The notes beneath the pieces were generated by a model. It did not search any database and was not told the origin of the DNA. It worked only from the letters and a program-made list of their open reading frames with translations. Below, piece after piece: positions 1 to 8,274 of a stretch of 30,269 nt of DNA. Position numbers and translations under genes: made by a program. The stretch is taken from NCBI GenBank assembly GCA_964560765.1, contig CAZLMG010000047.1:1-30269 (forward strand), given 5' to 3'. Numbering within the stretch: the stretch's first letter is position 1; each line of letters begins with the position of its first letter. The DNA comes from CAZLMG01 sp964560765 (GTDB lineage: Bacteria; Bdellovibrionota_B; Oligoflexia; Oligoflexales; CAZLMG01).

Positions 1-276
1 TCGTAACGAGTGGCGAATGCCCGGAAATGCTTCAGCCTTGCGAACAGATTTTCGATTAAGTGTCGATGACGGTAGAGGTCTCGGTCAGATTCCTTCTACT
101 GACATCCTCAAATTTTCGGTCCGGTAGGCGCGAGTGTCATCAATTGCTTCTAGCAAACGAGTCCACAGTGAATCAGGCAGCATCAACCGCAGCATTGGCC
201 TCATCCCAGCTAATCAACTAATATCGAACGCATTTTAGCTGACTACTGCGAATTAGCCAAAAAGAGGGACAGGCCC
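1..276 (-). mobile_element. IS5-family element remnant, internally deleted transposase
   Basis: Read on the minus strand, an ATG at 204 opens a frame that looks like the N-terminus of an IS5-family (IS427/IS1031-like) DDE transposase. It contains a LPDSLW segment and NLRMSVEGI, which in intact members precedes the YRxRTGCPWRDLP region. The frame meets a TGA at 85-87. Immediately downstream, in another frame from about 86 to 1, is the C-terminal part of the same family: DRDLYRHRHLIENLFARLKHF, with the YR..R..IE..F..LK signature. The central DDE region is therefore missing and the two ends are joined near 85-90. AGGCCC at 271-276 (GGGCCTGTCCC on the minus strand) is probably the outer terminal repeat, ending 4 bases from the stop codon of the next gene. 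The element continues beyond the window edge. It cannot encode a working transposase. Confidence 0.75.
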
Positions 277-280
277 TAGA

Positions 281-640
281 CTACATCAGGGGTTGGGACT
301 CGGTAGGTGGAACCACTTCCGGCGCTGCGTGCGGAACTTCCTTGATGAAGGGAAGTTTGTGCAAATCAGCTGGCTCCTCATCAAACTCTTCGACGTAAAT
401 GATGTTATGAAATGGGATGTGCAGGCGTTCGGTGTTGCCAAAGCGGCGCTTTGCATCGTCTTCGTTTGGCATAATGATCGCGCGTTTACTATCGGAGAAT
501 TGAAAGCCCTCAAGGACGACCAGCCCCATGTATTCGCTTTGTGAAACGGTGGTCACGACGACTTCGTGCGTATCTTTGGACTCGCGTTCACAGAATTTGA
601 CGCGAAACAGCGTGCGGCGATTGTTTGATTTTTTTTGCAT
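281..640 (-). CDS. DUF1820 family protein
   Basis: A 119-residue cytosolic protein with no signal or membrane segment. The core at residues 25-85 matches the DUF1820 pattern as I know it: a short beta strand, Q-S-E-Y-x-G followed by an E-G-F-x-F strand, a P-x-E-D-x-A-K-x-x-F helix, then H-I-P-F-H-N-I-I-Y-V-E-E. The proline-rich tail after residue 95 is not part of the family core. No biochemical role is known for the family. The ATG at 640 has GGGGA 9 bases upstream, and a sigma70-type promoter lies at 666-693. The stop codon sits 4 bases from the presumed end of the IS remnant, so the element seems to have landed just beyond the gene and left it intact. Confidence 0.8.
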   Translation of the reverse strand: MQKKSNNRRTLFRVKFCERESKDTHEVVVTTVSQSEYMGLVVLEGFQFSDSKRAIIMPNEDDAKRRFGNTERLHIPFHNIIYVEEFDEEPADLHKLPFIKEVPHAAPEVVPPTESQPLM

Positions 641-665
641 GTCGATTGTCCCCTAGTGGCGCCCT

Positions 666-693
666 AACATAGTCGCTGCACCAGATCTGTCAA
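666..693 (-). promoter_or_regulatory. sigma70-type promoter of the DUF1820 gene
   Basis: On the minus strand a perfect TTGACA (688-693) is followed after 16 bases by TATGTT (666-671, 4 of 6). Transcription would start near 659, giving a leader of about 20 bases that contains the GGGGA ribosome-binding site. Confidence 0.55.
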
Positions 694-777
694 GCATTCA
701 GAGCGCACTTTGCGCGGGTCAAGGACGGTGTGATATGGTAATTAAAATCGAAGGTTCCAGGTTTCAGTTACGATCTG

Positions 778-806
778 TTGACAGTCTGAATTGAAACATC
801 TAAAAG
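778..806 (+). promoter_or_regulatory. sigma70-type promoter of the helicase gene
   Basis: A perfect TTGACA at 778-783, a 17-base spacer and TAAAAG at 801-806 (4 of 6). The expected start of transcription is near 812. That lies downstream of the in-frame TTG at 791, so it favours the ATG at 821 as the true start, on a very short leader. Confidence 0.5.
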
Positions 807-820
807 ACGGCACTTTTTTC

Positions 821-3172
821 ATGGGGACCTCACGCTTGTCACAAGAACCGTCTCAAATAGAGCTGGTCGCCGGGAATCTGCCGGCTATCGTCGCTGAAGA
901 ACTGGCGCTGCACATGCAAGTCAAACTGGCTGTGCGTGATGCGGCGATTGCGCGGCAGCCGGATATGGGAGATGTCGCGCGACGCTTGGTCGAGTTGAGA
1001 GACGAAGCCAGCGTGGCCGCAGCCCACGATCTGCCCGCGCTTTTGGATCAACTGCACGTCCACCAGAGTTTGGCCGCGCGAAGTTACGACGTGGATCTCC
1101 CGGATCTGCGTAGCCCCTACTTTGCCCACATGCGCATCAAGGAGAATGGGCGCGTGCGCGACATCCTCATCGGGCACAAAACGTTCATCGACAGCAAGCG
1201 TAACATCACCATCATTGACTGGAAAAATGCGCCCATTGCCCGCATATTTTTCAATTATCGCGAGGGAGACGCCTTTACGGAGCGCTTACCGGGTAAGGTT
1301 GCGGAAGGGGTGGTGGAGGCACGTCGAGTCATTGCTTTTGAGCGCGGAGAATTGCGCCACATTGGCACTGGTGACTCGACGTTTCTGCGCAATGCTGCCG
1401 GTCAATGGGTTGAGTCAAGCGTGGCAGAGACGCCATCGCTGGGTGGTGGCGAGAGAACGGCAACTCGCGGCGTGCAGAAGCTGGGGCGTGGTGCCAATGA
1501 TAGGCCAGCATTGGATATCGCAGCTTTGCTTGACCCCACGCAATACGCACTTCTGCAGCATGATGACGAGGAGCCACTTCTTATTCTGGGTGGTGCCGGC
1601 TGCGGAAAAACCACCGTTGCATTGCATCGATTGGCGGCGCTGGCTTATCGCGATGGGCGCAAGTTCCGCCAAAATCGACTGCTCGTCATTGTGCCGGAGA
1701 ACGGCTTAGTTCGACTTTGTAAGAAGTTGCTCGCTAGCTTAGGGCTGTCCGACGTGCGTGTTTCTTCCTATGACGATTGGATGGCCTATCAGGGCAAGCA
1801 CCTCTTGCGCTGCGTGCCGACCCGACTTTTCCGATCTACACCAGCTAAAATCGTGCGATTTAAGCGGCATCCTGCTTTGCTTGAGGTGTTGCCGGATCTG
1901 GAGCTCCAGCGGCGAGAGAATTTTGCTGACCAGATTCAGCGCGAGTTGCCATTTATGCAAAATGGCGGCGCCCGATTCGAGGAGATGAACGCCAAGAATC
2001 TTTTGCAGCGAGTCGAGCGCATGCGTGCAATTGCCGAGCGCCAGGCGCGTGAGAGTGATGACTTTGAGCGGGTGCAGCTGCAGTTAAAGTCGGTGTCCAA
2101 GACATTTGATAGCTTAGTAAAGCAAATCTACAACGTGGATCTGGATCGACGTGAACTTTACACCAACGAAACCTTGTTGCGCAAAGTCGCCGCCATGGCC
2201 GACGGGGCCTTTGCTCCGCAAATGATCGAGGACTTGATTCGATATAGTCGGATCCAGTTCGCCAATCGAGAGGACGCCGATTACAGCGATATCGATGCAG
2301 AGAACTTAGTAACCGTCGATGGCCAGTTACTGCCGGACTCCGAAGGAGGCATGGAGAAGCTTGAGGGTACCGTCGATGTGGAAGACTACAGTGTGCTTTT
2401 TGCGATTCTGAAGATGTATACCGGTCGCTTAGCTACAGCTACCGGCGAGTACATGCGCTACTCACACATCATTATTGATGAGGCTCAAGAGTTAGCACCC
2501 ATCGAATTGCATCGCCTGGGCGATGCACTCGACGAGGACGGAAGCGTCACGATTGCCGGTGATGCTGTGCAACAGACTGATCCGACTGCATCGTTTACCA
2601 GTTGGGAGCATGTGCTAGACCAGCTCGGTGTCAATCGGGTCCATGCGGCGCATCTGACGACAAATTATCGCTCGCCAAGACCGATTACCGAATTCGCGCA
2701 TGCGGTGCTTGGACCGCTGGCTCCAAAAGAGATGCCTCGCTGTGATCGGGATGGTGATCCTATCTTGCATACGGTTTTGGTGGATCAGGGGCATGCAGCT
2801 ATGGTGCTGCGTGAGGCTCTTGAGGATTTGATGTTGCGCGAACCGCGGGCTTCGGTCGCGGTGATCTGCCGCGATGAAGATAGCGTCTTGCCGGTGTTTG
2901 ATTTGTTGCGCGATGTGCCAGGCATCCGCTTGATCGAGGACGGTGAATTCGATTTCGAACCAGGGATTGATGTGACGGATATCGCCCAAATTAAGGGGCT
3001 GGAATTTGACTACGTCATATTGCCGGACGTGACGATCGACAATTATCCGGATACGCCAGAAGCCCGCCGGGCTTTACATGTTGCGGCCACTCGGGCCATG
3101 CATCAACTGTGGGTACTGGCTGTCGGCAAAGCTTCGCCTTTGCTAGCGGGCTTGACGCCGCACATCGGCTGA
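821..3172 (+). CDS. superfamily 1 UvrD/HelD-like helicase or RNAP-recycling ATPase
   Basis: A 783-residue ATPase of superfamily 1. Visible motifs are Walker A GGAGCGKTT (about 257-265), Walker B IIIDEAQE (550-557), motif III GDAVQQTD (580-587), TNYRSPRPI (614-622), motif V IKGLEFDYVI (724-733) and motif VI VAATRA (754-759). About 285 residues with helical, charged segments separate Walker A and B. The N-terminal 250 residues, with SPYFAHMRI and an IDWKNAPIA strand, resemble the region before the ATPase core in HelD/COG3973 proteins, which in Gram-positives strip stalled RNA polymerase from DNA. Whether this copy acts on DNA or on polymerase cannot be read. An in-frame TTG at 791 would add 10 residues, but promoter placement argues for 821. 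No strong Shine-Dalgarno is seen. The last 70 bases overlap the convergent radical SAM gene. Confidence 0.8.
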   Translation: MGTSRLSQEPSQIELVAGNLPAIVAEELALHMQVKLAVRDAAIARQPDMGDVARRLVELRDEASVAAAHDLPALLDQLHVHQSLAARSYDVDLPDLRSPYFAHMRIKENGRVRDILIGHKTFIDSKRNITIIDWKNAPIARIFFNYREGDAFTERLPGKVAEGVVEARRVIAFERGELRHIGTGDSTFLRNAAGQWVESSVAETPSLGGGERTATRGVQKLGRGANDRPALDIAALLDPTQYALLQHDDEEPLLILGGAGCGKTTVALHRLAALAYRDGRKFRQNRLLVIVPENGLVRLCKKLLASLGLSDVRVSSYDDWMAYQGKHLLRCVPTRLFRSTPAKIVRFKRHPALLEVLPDLELQRRENFADQIQRELPFMQNGGARFEEMNAKNLLQRVERMRAIAERQARESDDFERVQLQLKSVSKTFDSLVKQIYNVDLDRRELYTNETLLRKVAAMADGAFAPQMIEDLIRYSRIQFANREDADYSDIDAENLVTVDGQLLPDSEGGMEKLEGTVDVEDYSVLFAILKMYTGRLATATGEYMRYSHIIIDEAQELAPIELHRLGDALDEDGSVTIAGDAVQQTDPTASFTSWEHVLDQLGVNRVHAAHLTTNYRSPRPITEFAHAVLGPLAPKEMPRCDRDGDPILHTVLVDQGHAAMVLREALEDLMLREPRASVAVICRDEDSVLPVFDLLRDVPGIRLIEDGEFDFEPGIDVTDIAQIKGLEFDYVILPDVTIDNYPDTPEARRALHVAATRAMHQLWVLAVGKASPLLAGLTPHIG

Positions 3173-4197
3173 GGCGCCCCCACTTTTTCCTCTTCTTCCA
3201 TGCACCAGTAGATTCTGTCGGGATCAATGCCGGCGGCGACGCAAAGTCGTTCGACGGTCCGCAAAATATGGCGCCGCATTGGCCGTGGGTAGCGAATCTT
3301 GCCATCGCAGGAGCTATCAAACTCCTGGTAGGTCAGCGGCGAGTCCGGATAGTGCCGGCGTAAGGCGTGCAGCACGTCGGCCGTGAAGCGCACGACTCCG
3401 AGGGATACGTAAGCGATATGACTGGGTGCGACGACCGACGTCAGCAGCTGCAGCATGGAGCCGTAGGCCTCCTCGAAATTGGTGGCGGCGATGATCGGGT
3501 CCAGGTGAATGCCAATCGGATGTCCCGCCTGTGCCAAGCGCCCCGCCGCCTTGATGCGGGCAGCCACGGGCGGTGCGCCGCGATCGTAGCGAGCCGCTTG
3601 CTCCGCAGAAGACAAGGAAAACGTTGTGACTATACGCGGGCATGGTGCAAGCGCCAGCAGCGGCCGAATATTCACGGATTTGGTGCGCAGCTCGAGATAG
3701 GCATTGGGTAATTGTCGAATCGTGTCAAAGTACGTGGGCCATTCGCCGGTTAGTCCAGTAAGGGCCAAGCAGTCCGAAAACTCGCCGCCGTGAAACCAAA
3801 CCTGTGATGACTGGGCGTGCTCACCGACGCACAGTTGCCGGATCGCGTCACAAATCTCCTCGTGATTCACAAAGAACACGATATCGGGCGAGGAAAAATA
3901 TCCTTGCAGATAACAGTACTGGCATTCGTAAAGGCAATTGTACTGATGCACAAAATAGTAGTGCGCGCCGTGACCTTCGCCGTAGGCGGGTGGGGCTGGC
4001 TTGATTAACGCGCCATCTTTTTTGCCGATGAAGAGATTCAGTTTGTCGCGTTTGTGTAGATAGGGCTTATGCACATTGCCAAACCAGTCACCGATGGCGT
4101 CGATGGAGTGAATGCGAGCATCATGTATTTTGTTGAGAATATATTGCGTGCGTGCATGCGCTTGGACTCGGCGTTCGACAAAGACGTTAGCGAACAT
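3103..4197 (-). CDS. spore photoproduct lyase-like radical SAM protein
   Basis: A 364-residue cytosolic protein. The CxxxCxxC cluster motif is at Cys88, Cys92 and Cys95 in YNCLYECQYCYLQGY, which is the radical SAM 4Fe-4S ligand pattern of the SPL/SplB (COG1533) family; length and N-terminal layout also fit. True spore photoproduct lyase reverses a thymine dimer in spore DNA. Aligned by eye, its hydrogen-donor Cys falls at Glu139 here (HGGEFSD), so this looks like an SPL-like paralogue with a different or unknown substrate. The ATG at 4197 lies inside the end of the upstream gene (11-base overlap) with GGAG 8 bases before it, so the two are translationally coupled. A longer frame back to 4290 exists but lies wholly inside the upstream gene. 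The C-terminal tail overlaps the convergent helicase gene by 70 bases. Confidence 0.8.
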   Translation of the reverse strand: MFANVFVERRVQAHARTQYILNKIHDARIHSIDAIGDWFGNVHKPYLHKRDKLNLFIGKKDGALIKPAPPAYGEGHGAHYYFVHQYNCLYECQYCYLQGYFSSPDIVFFVNHEEICDAIRQLCVGEHAQSSQVWFHGGEFSDCLALTGLTGEWPTYFDTIRQLPNAYLELRTKSVNIRPLLALAPCPRIVTTFSLSSAEQAARYDRGAPPVAARIKAAGRLAQAGHPIGIHLDPIIAATNFEEAYGSMLQLLTSVVAPSHIAYVSLGVVRFTADVLHALRRHYPDSPLTYQEFDSSCDGKIRYPRPMRRHILRTVERLCVAAGIDPDRIYWCMEEEEKVGAPQPMCGVKPASKGEALPTASTHS

Positions 4198-5278
4198 CGG
4201 ATAACTCCGCAGTTTCGTCGCCTGCAAGGAGCGCCTGCAGTTGTGCGATAGCCCTGGCATCGAGAATCGAGCGCCAACGTAGCACGTCATCCGGACTCAC
4301 CAACGGTCCTTGCAATGTTAGTTCTGGGTGTTCGCGATCAGGGCTCAGCGATACGCGAAATCCGGCATGTTGCAAGGGCCTCAGTTGTCGCTCCAAGGCA
4401 TCACCCAAGGCGGCCCGAGAGGGATATGCCAAGCGCTGCAGAGCTGCGAGGACAAGACGCGAACGATCTTTCGGGCGATGTCTGTGCCAATCATCGCCGC
4501 AACTGGCAACAGCATGAGCATAGGCTGTGTCCAAAATGTCTTTCGGCGCGCGCTCGTCGCGTTTGGCGGTCATTGCCGTAAGCTTCTGCAATAGATCGCG
4601 CTGTGATTGCGTCAAATGCAGATCGTTACCTGGCAACAGGCTGGCAGCCGGCTGTGTCGTCAGCGTTTTTGTTGCCGTAGCGCTCGGCGTCAGGATTCTG
4701 TTTTGAAATTGTTGCCACAGCTTTGCCGAATAACTCTCTGCTTGCTCTCGGATTTGCGCGCAGCTGACAAAATCGTCGGCCATATCCGAGATGATCTTCA
4801 CGCTTTGCCAAGGTTGTTGCAGTAAATGACACGCGGCTGCAATTCCCCATAACTCCCGATCGACCACATCAGCGAACGCCGAAAGCGCGCTGCGCCGTTC
4901 GGAATTCAAAACGCGCTGGTGTGCGCTGAGGCAATCATGTCGGGCATCGGAGTCGGCGCTGCTATGCGAATGATACTGCAAAGGCCCGGGAAATCCCTCG
5001 CCATAGACCGTCCGAATGCAGAGGCACTGACCCGCACTTAACGAGTCATCGAGACCTCCGACGACACCAAAGTTCAGCACCAGACAATCTTGCGCCAGAG
5101 ACGCGAGGGCCGCCGCTGTCGTCGCCATCGCCGACTGCACGCCTTCGCCCGTCACCAAGATGGCGTGCTCACCATCCACGCGAAAGAGCTGCAACCCCCG
5201 TGGTCCCACACGTTCCCGAATGGCGCCCGGAAAGAACGCTGCGGATTCTGGGTGATGGGCAAAACAAAGTAGGCGCAT
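4187..5278 (-). CDS. nucleoside phosphorylase/nucleosidase-fold protein with extra C-terminal domain
   Basis: A 363-residue protein. Residues 1-170 resemble the MTA/SAH nucleosidase-purine nucleoside phosphorylase fold: strand MRLLCFAHHPE, VTGEGVQSA, the glycine loop NFGVVGG (69-75), VDRELWGIAAAC (139-150) in the place of the usual ME motif, and IISDMADD (162-169), whose Asp165 matches the catalytic Asp position. Residues 215-363 form a separate, mostly helical domain that I do not recognise. Such enzymes hydrolyse 5'-deoxyadenosine, methylthioadenosine or adenosylhomocysteine. 5'-Deoxyadenosine is a by-product of many radical SAM enzymes, and the next gene encodes one, so product clearance is a reasonable inference. 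The start at 5278 fits the first strand of the fold, although its Shine-Dalgarno is weak; the longer frame to 5452 runs into the divergent gene. Confidence 0.7.
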   Translation of the reverse strand: MRLLCFAHHPESAAFFPGAIRERVGPRGLQLFRVDGEHAILVTGEGVQSAMATTAAALASLAQDCLVLNFGVVGGLDDSLSAGQCLCIRTVYGEGFPGPLQYHSHSSADSDARHDCLSAHQRVLNSERRSALSAFADVVDRELWGIAAACHLLQQPWQSVKIISDMADDFVSCAQIREQAESYSAKLWQQFQNRILTPSATATKTLTTQPAASLLPGNDLHLTQSQRDLLQKLTAMTAKRDERAPKDILDTAYAHAVASCGDDWHRHRPKDRSRLVLAALQRLAYPSRAALGDALERQLRPLQHAGFRVSLSPDREHPELTLQGPLVSPDDVLRWRSILDARAIAQLQALLAGDETAELSDVR

Positions 5279-5384
5279 GTTTCGGTGTCGCTCGCAAATG
5301 GTGGTGGCAGTTGATATAACGGCCCCTGGCACATTTCCCAGCCAGTAAATATAACTAGCTGAAATTAAAGACAAGAGGTGGAGC

Positions 5385-6347
5385 ATGCAGGTTCGCGATA
5401 TCACGGGAATGGGTGACTTGGTTTCCGTGATTGGCTTTGGCGGCGGTGCCATTAGCGGCGAGGGCGGAGGCTACGGATTTGGCGCTATTTCAGAAAAGGA
5501 CGCGATCGAGTTATTAAGACGTGCTCTCGACGCAGGCATCAATCTTTTTGACACGGCACCCATTTATGGATTCGGCACGTCTGAGCTACGAATCGGCAAA
5601 GCATTTCATGAGCGCCGGCAGGATGTCTTCCTTGTCTCTAAGTGCGGAGTGACGTGGCATGAGAATCGGCGCGTCAATATGGATAACAGTCCGATCATCG
5701 CGGCCCGTATGTTGGACGAGTCGTTGCAGCGTCTCGCGGTCGACTACATCGATCTATACATGATTCATTGGCCCAGTGATCTCGTGGATATTCGTCAACC
5801 CATGGAGGTGCTGGTTCGGGCACGTGAGGCAGGAAAGATTCGGCACATTGGCTTGTGCAACACTTACTCGGAAGATTTGCGCAAGGCGCGTAGCATCGGA
5901 CCAATCACCACAGTGCAAAGCGAATACAATCTCTTCAACCGATCCGCCGCAACGGAACTGTTTCCCGAACTGCTGACGCATGACGCCAAATTTATGAGTT
6001 ATGGCACCTTGGATAAGGGAATTTTAACAGGCAGGGTTACGGTCGATCGAAAGTTTGATGCTCATGACGCGCGAGCCACGGCTCCCTGGTGGAAAAGGGC
6101 GGATCGTGCGCCCAAATATCGGGCCATGCAAGTCCTATTGCCCTGGCTGCAAGAGCGCGAGGTATCACCGCTGGCCCTGGCCGTCGGCTTTGCCTTGGCA
6201 GACCCGGTGGTCGCGACAGCTCTGTGCGGAGCGCGGAACGAGGAACAGCTTCTCGGTCTGTGCCAGGCGGCGGAACAGCTTCCGGATGGTGATTTATTGC
6301 GAGAGGCGCAAACGCTTATGGATCAGGCATTGGCGAGCGAAGTGTAG
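5385..6347 (+). CDS. aldo/keto reductase
   Basis: A 320-residue cytosolic NAD(P)H-dependent oxidoreductase with a TIM-barrel fold. The catalytic tetrad is complete: Asp56 and Tyr61 in FDTAPIYGFGTSE, Lys86 in LVSKCG and His128 in MIHWP. The family motif GLCNTYSEDL is at 156-165. The substrate cannot be told. The ATG at 5385 follows a good AGAGGTGG site. The gene is divergent from the nucleosidase gene across 106 bases, where TATAAC at 5350-5355 may be its -10 box. Its 3' end overlaps the convergent sulfatase-fold gene by 32 bases. Confidence 0.92.
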   Translation: MQVRDITGMGDLVSVIGFGGGAISGEGGGYGFGAISEKDAIELLRRALDAGINLFDTAPIYGFGTSELRIGKAFHERRQDVFLVSKCGVTWHENRRVNMDNSPIIAARMLDESLQRLAVDYIDLYMIHWPSDLVDIRQPMEVLVRAREAGKIRHIGLCNTYSEDLRKARSIGPITTVQSEYNLFNRSAATELFPELLTHDAKFMSYGTLDKGILTGRVTVDRKFDAHDARATAPWWKRADRAPKYRAMQVLLPWLQEREVSPLALAVGFALADPVVATALCGARNEEQLLGLCQAAEQLPDGDLLREAQTLMDQALASEV

Positions 6348-8274
6348 CCGCCTGCCAGCGATTCTTTTGCAGGCTGTCGGTGATCAGGCCGAGGAGGGAC
6401 ATGGCCTGGCGGCGCATGCCGTCAAAGCACGTCACGGAGCAATCGGTGGTGGGTTCTGAATGCTTCAGCAGGGTGTCGCCCTGTAGCCGGACAAAACCCT
6501 TGGTTTCCAACCAGACGGTATTGCCACTTCGGGCTGGGATAAAGGCTCGCCCCGCATCCCTGTCGATCGCCAGTAGATTCTGCCCGACGGTCGTCATCGA
6601 TCCTTGCCAACCGGCGAGATGCGCCACGGTTGGTAGAATGTCCACATGCGACCCGTAGGTCGGAACTTCCGCTCCTTGCTGCATGCGGGGCGACCAAATG
6701 ACCAGAGGAACGCGATACAGCTCAGGCAATGCGAAGTCGCCGTACTTGGGAAACGTATGGTCGCCCGTAAAGACGAATAGCGTATCCTGGAACCAGGAGC
6801 TTTTTGCGGCGGCCTGGAAAAAGGCCCCGATCGCTGCGTCGCTATAATACAGCGTGTTGAGAAATCCGTGCTCTCCCTCGGGGTCGTCGTGCGCATTGGC
6901 GCGGCGAATGGGAGGCAAGATAAATGGAGTGTGAGTTGTTCCGGTAAACATGAAGGCGCAGAATGGTTCCGACGCGGCGTCAAATTTTTCGCGCATAAAT
7001 TGCAGCATCTCATAATCATAGCCAAACGCGGGCGGTGGCCCATCGCCGTAATTTAGGACCATTGGGTAATCTTCCGCGCCATAGTATTGCTGAAAGCCCA
7101 GCGCACCGGCGATGGCTTGTAGGCGAAACGAATCACGGAGGCCACTCTGGGCAAACATCGTGGTCACGGAATTTTGCCGGGCAACTTGTCCCAGGCCCGT
7201 GCGCACCAGCATTTCCAGCCCCAGACCGAGATGTGGTTGGCCGGGGGTGGCGGGCAGCGAGGTCAATACGGCTTGAATGGCCTCGATGCTGCGCGTGCCG
7301 TTGGCAAAGAAATTTGGAAAACGCAGTCCTTCCCGCGCCATGGCGTCGAAGTGTGGCGTGACTGCAAAATTATTTTTCCCAAAGACGTCCAGATAATGAT
7401 TGAACCAACTCTCGAGCAGGATGATGACGACGTTGCGGTAAGGTCGAGCCGTCGCCATGGTGCTTTCAGCAACCGGTGTTGCTAAAGCGCTGGGGTTAGC
7501 GGCGCTGAGATCGCGCAAGAATGGAAAATCTGCAGCTGGATCGAATCCCAAGTGCGTCAGCACTTGCCGTTCTTCTGCGGCGGGTAGGCGCGGCACTTGC
7601 AGTTGCTTGCTATTTCGGCTGGCATGCCAAGCGGTAAAGGCGCCATTTAAAATCAGGTCGGCGCGCGCGGGGTCGCCATGGCGAAACGCGTCGGGAATAT
7701 TGAGCGGCTTGAGTCCAAAAGATCCACGCACGGCAGCGCCCAGTACCAGCAGCCCAAGGGAGGCCTGCAGCCAAGGTCGAGGACCATAAGCATAGGGCAG
7801 GCGATCTCGGCGCGCGGCGAACCAAACCAAGCTGATGACCGCACCGACAAAGGCCATCGTGTGCGGCAGAAACCCTTGGAACGCCATGTCGAATACAAAA
7901 CTTAAATCCGCCGAGACTTGAATGATCTCATCAAACATGTGGCGCTTGACATAGCCGTAATAAAGGACATCTGCTGCCAATAAGCAGATCATCGCCGCCC
8001 CCACGGCTCTAACTAACCATAACCACGAGGCTTGCCATGGGGTGCGCCAAGATCGGGGCACGGGCGACAGCAAGAGAAGAAGTGGCAACCCAACGAATGT
8101 TGCCAATACGGAAGCATCGAAGCGAACTCCTTCCAACAAAGCCAGGGCAATCGTCGGCCACGGCAGGGCTGAAAAATGTGCGTCGTAATATCCTAAGAGC
8201 AATGCCAGTCGGGCCGCGGTAAACAGTCCTAACATGGACACAACAAGACGTAGGGCGAGCCGTGTCGTGGTCAT
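6316..8274 (-). CDS. LTA synthase/OpgB-like sulfatase-fold phosphotransferase
   Basis: A 652-residue inner-membrane protein. About five hydrophobic segments lie in the first 190 residues (near 7-28, 44-71, 88-106, 135-153 and 168-184). A periplasmic alkaline-phosphatase/sulfatase domain starts at about 280. Metal and catalytic residues are visible: Glu288 in IILLESW, Thr327 in NGTRS (the nucleophile position of LTA synthases), and Asp505-His506 in FTGDHTF. Relatives transfer phosphoglycerol (LtaS, OpgB) or phosphoethanolamine to glycans or lipids. In a diderm without LTA, an OpgB-like role on periplasmic glucans or another envelope polymer is likelier. The start codon overlaps the stop of the upstream phosphatase gene as ATGA, so the pair is one operon with coupled translation. 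The 3' end overlaps the aldo/keto reductase gene. Confidence 0.87.
   Translation of the reverse strand: MTTTRLALRLVVSMLGLFTAARLALLLGYYDAHFSALPWPTIALALLEGVRFDASVLATFVGLPLLLLLSPVPRSWRTPWQASWLWLVRAVGAAMICLLAADVLYYGYVKRHMFDEIIQVSADLSFVFDMAFQGFLPHTMAFVGAVISLVWFAARRDRLPYAYGPRPWLQASLGLLVLGAAVRGSFGLKPLNIPDAFRHGDPARADLILNGAFTAWHASRNSKQLQVPRLPAAEERQVLTHLGFDPAADFPFLRDLSAANPSALATPVAESTMATARPYRNVVIILLESWFNHYLDVFGKNNFAVTPHFDAMAREGLRFPNFFANGTRSIEAIQAVLTSLPATPGQPHLGLGLEMLVRTGLGQVARQNSVTTMFAQSGLRDSFRLQAIAGALGFQQYYGAEDYPMVLNYGDGPPPAFGYDYEMLQFMREKFDAASEPFCAFMFTGTTHTPFILPPIRRANAHDDPEGEHGFLNTLYYSDAAIGAFFQAAAKSSWFQDTLFVFTGDHTFPKYGDFALPELYRVPLVIWSPRMQQGAEVPTYGSHVDILPTVAHLAGWQGSMTTVGQNLLAIDRDAGRAFIPARSGNTVWLETKGFVRLQGDTLLKHSEPTTDCSVTCFDGMRRQAMSLLGLITDSLQKNRWQAATLRSPMPDP

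Noticed and set aside
3317..3711. Open frames on both strands inside the radical SAM gene
   Set aside because: They are shadow frames in moderately GC-rich coding DNA, without ribosome-binding sites or family motifs.
4198..4290. Longer start for the SPL-like gene
   Set aside because: The extra 31 residues lie wholly within the upstream coding region; MFANVFVERR has a Shine-Dalgarno site and fits the family start.
5327..5343. TGGCAC as a sigma54 -24 box before the aldo/keto reductase
   Set aside because: No GC doublet at the required distance for the -12 box.
7510..7560. tRNA-like GGATCGAATCCC segment
   Set aside because: It lies within the sulfatase-fold coding sequence and no acceptor or anticodon arms can be formed around it.
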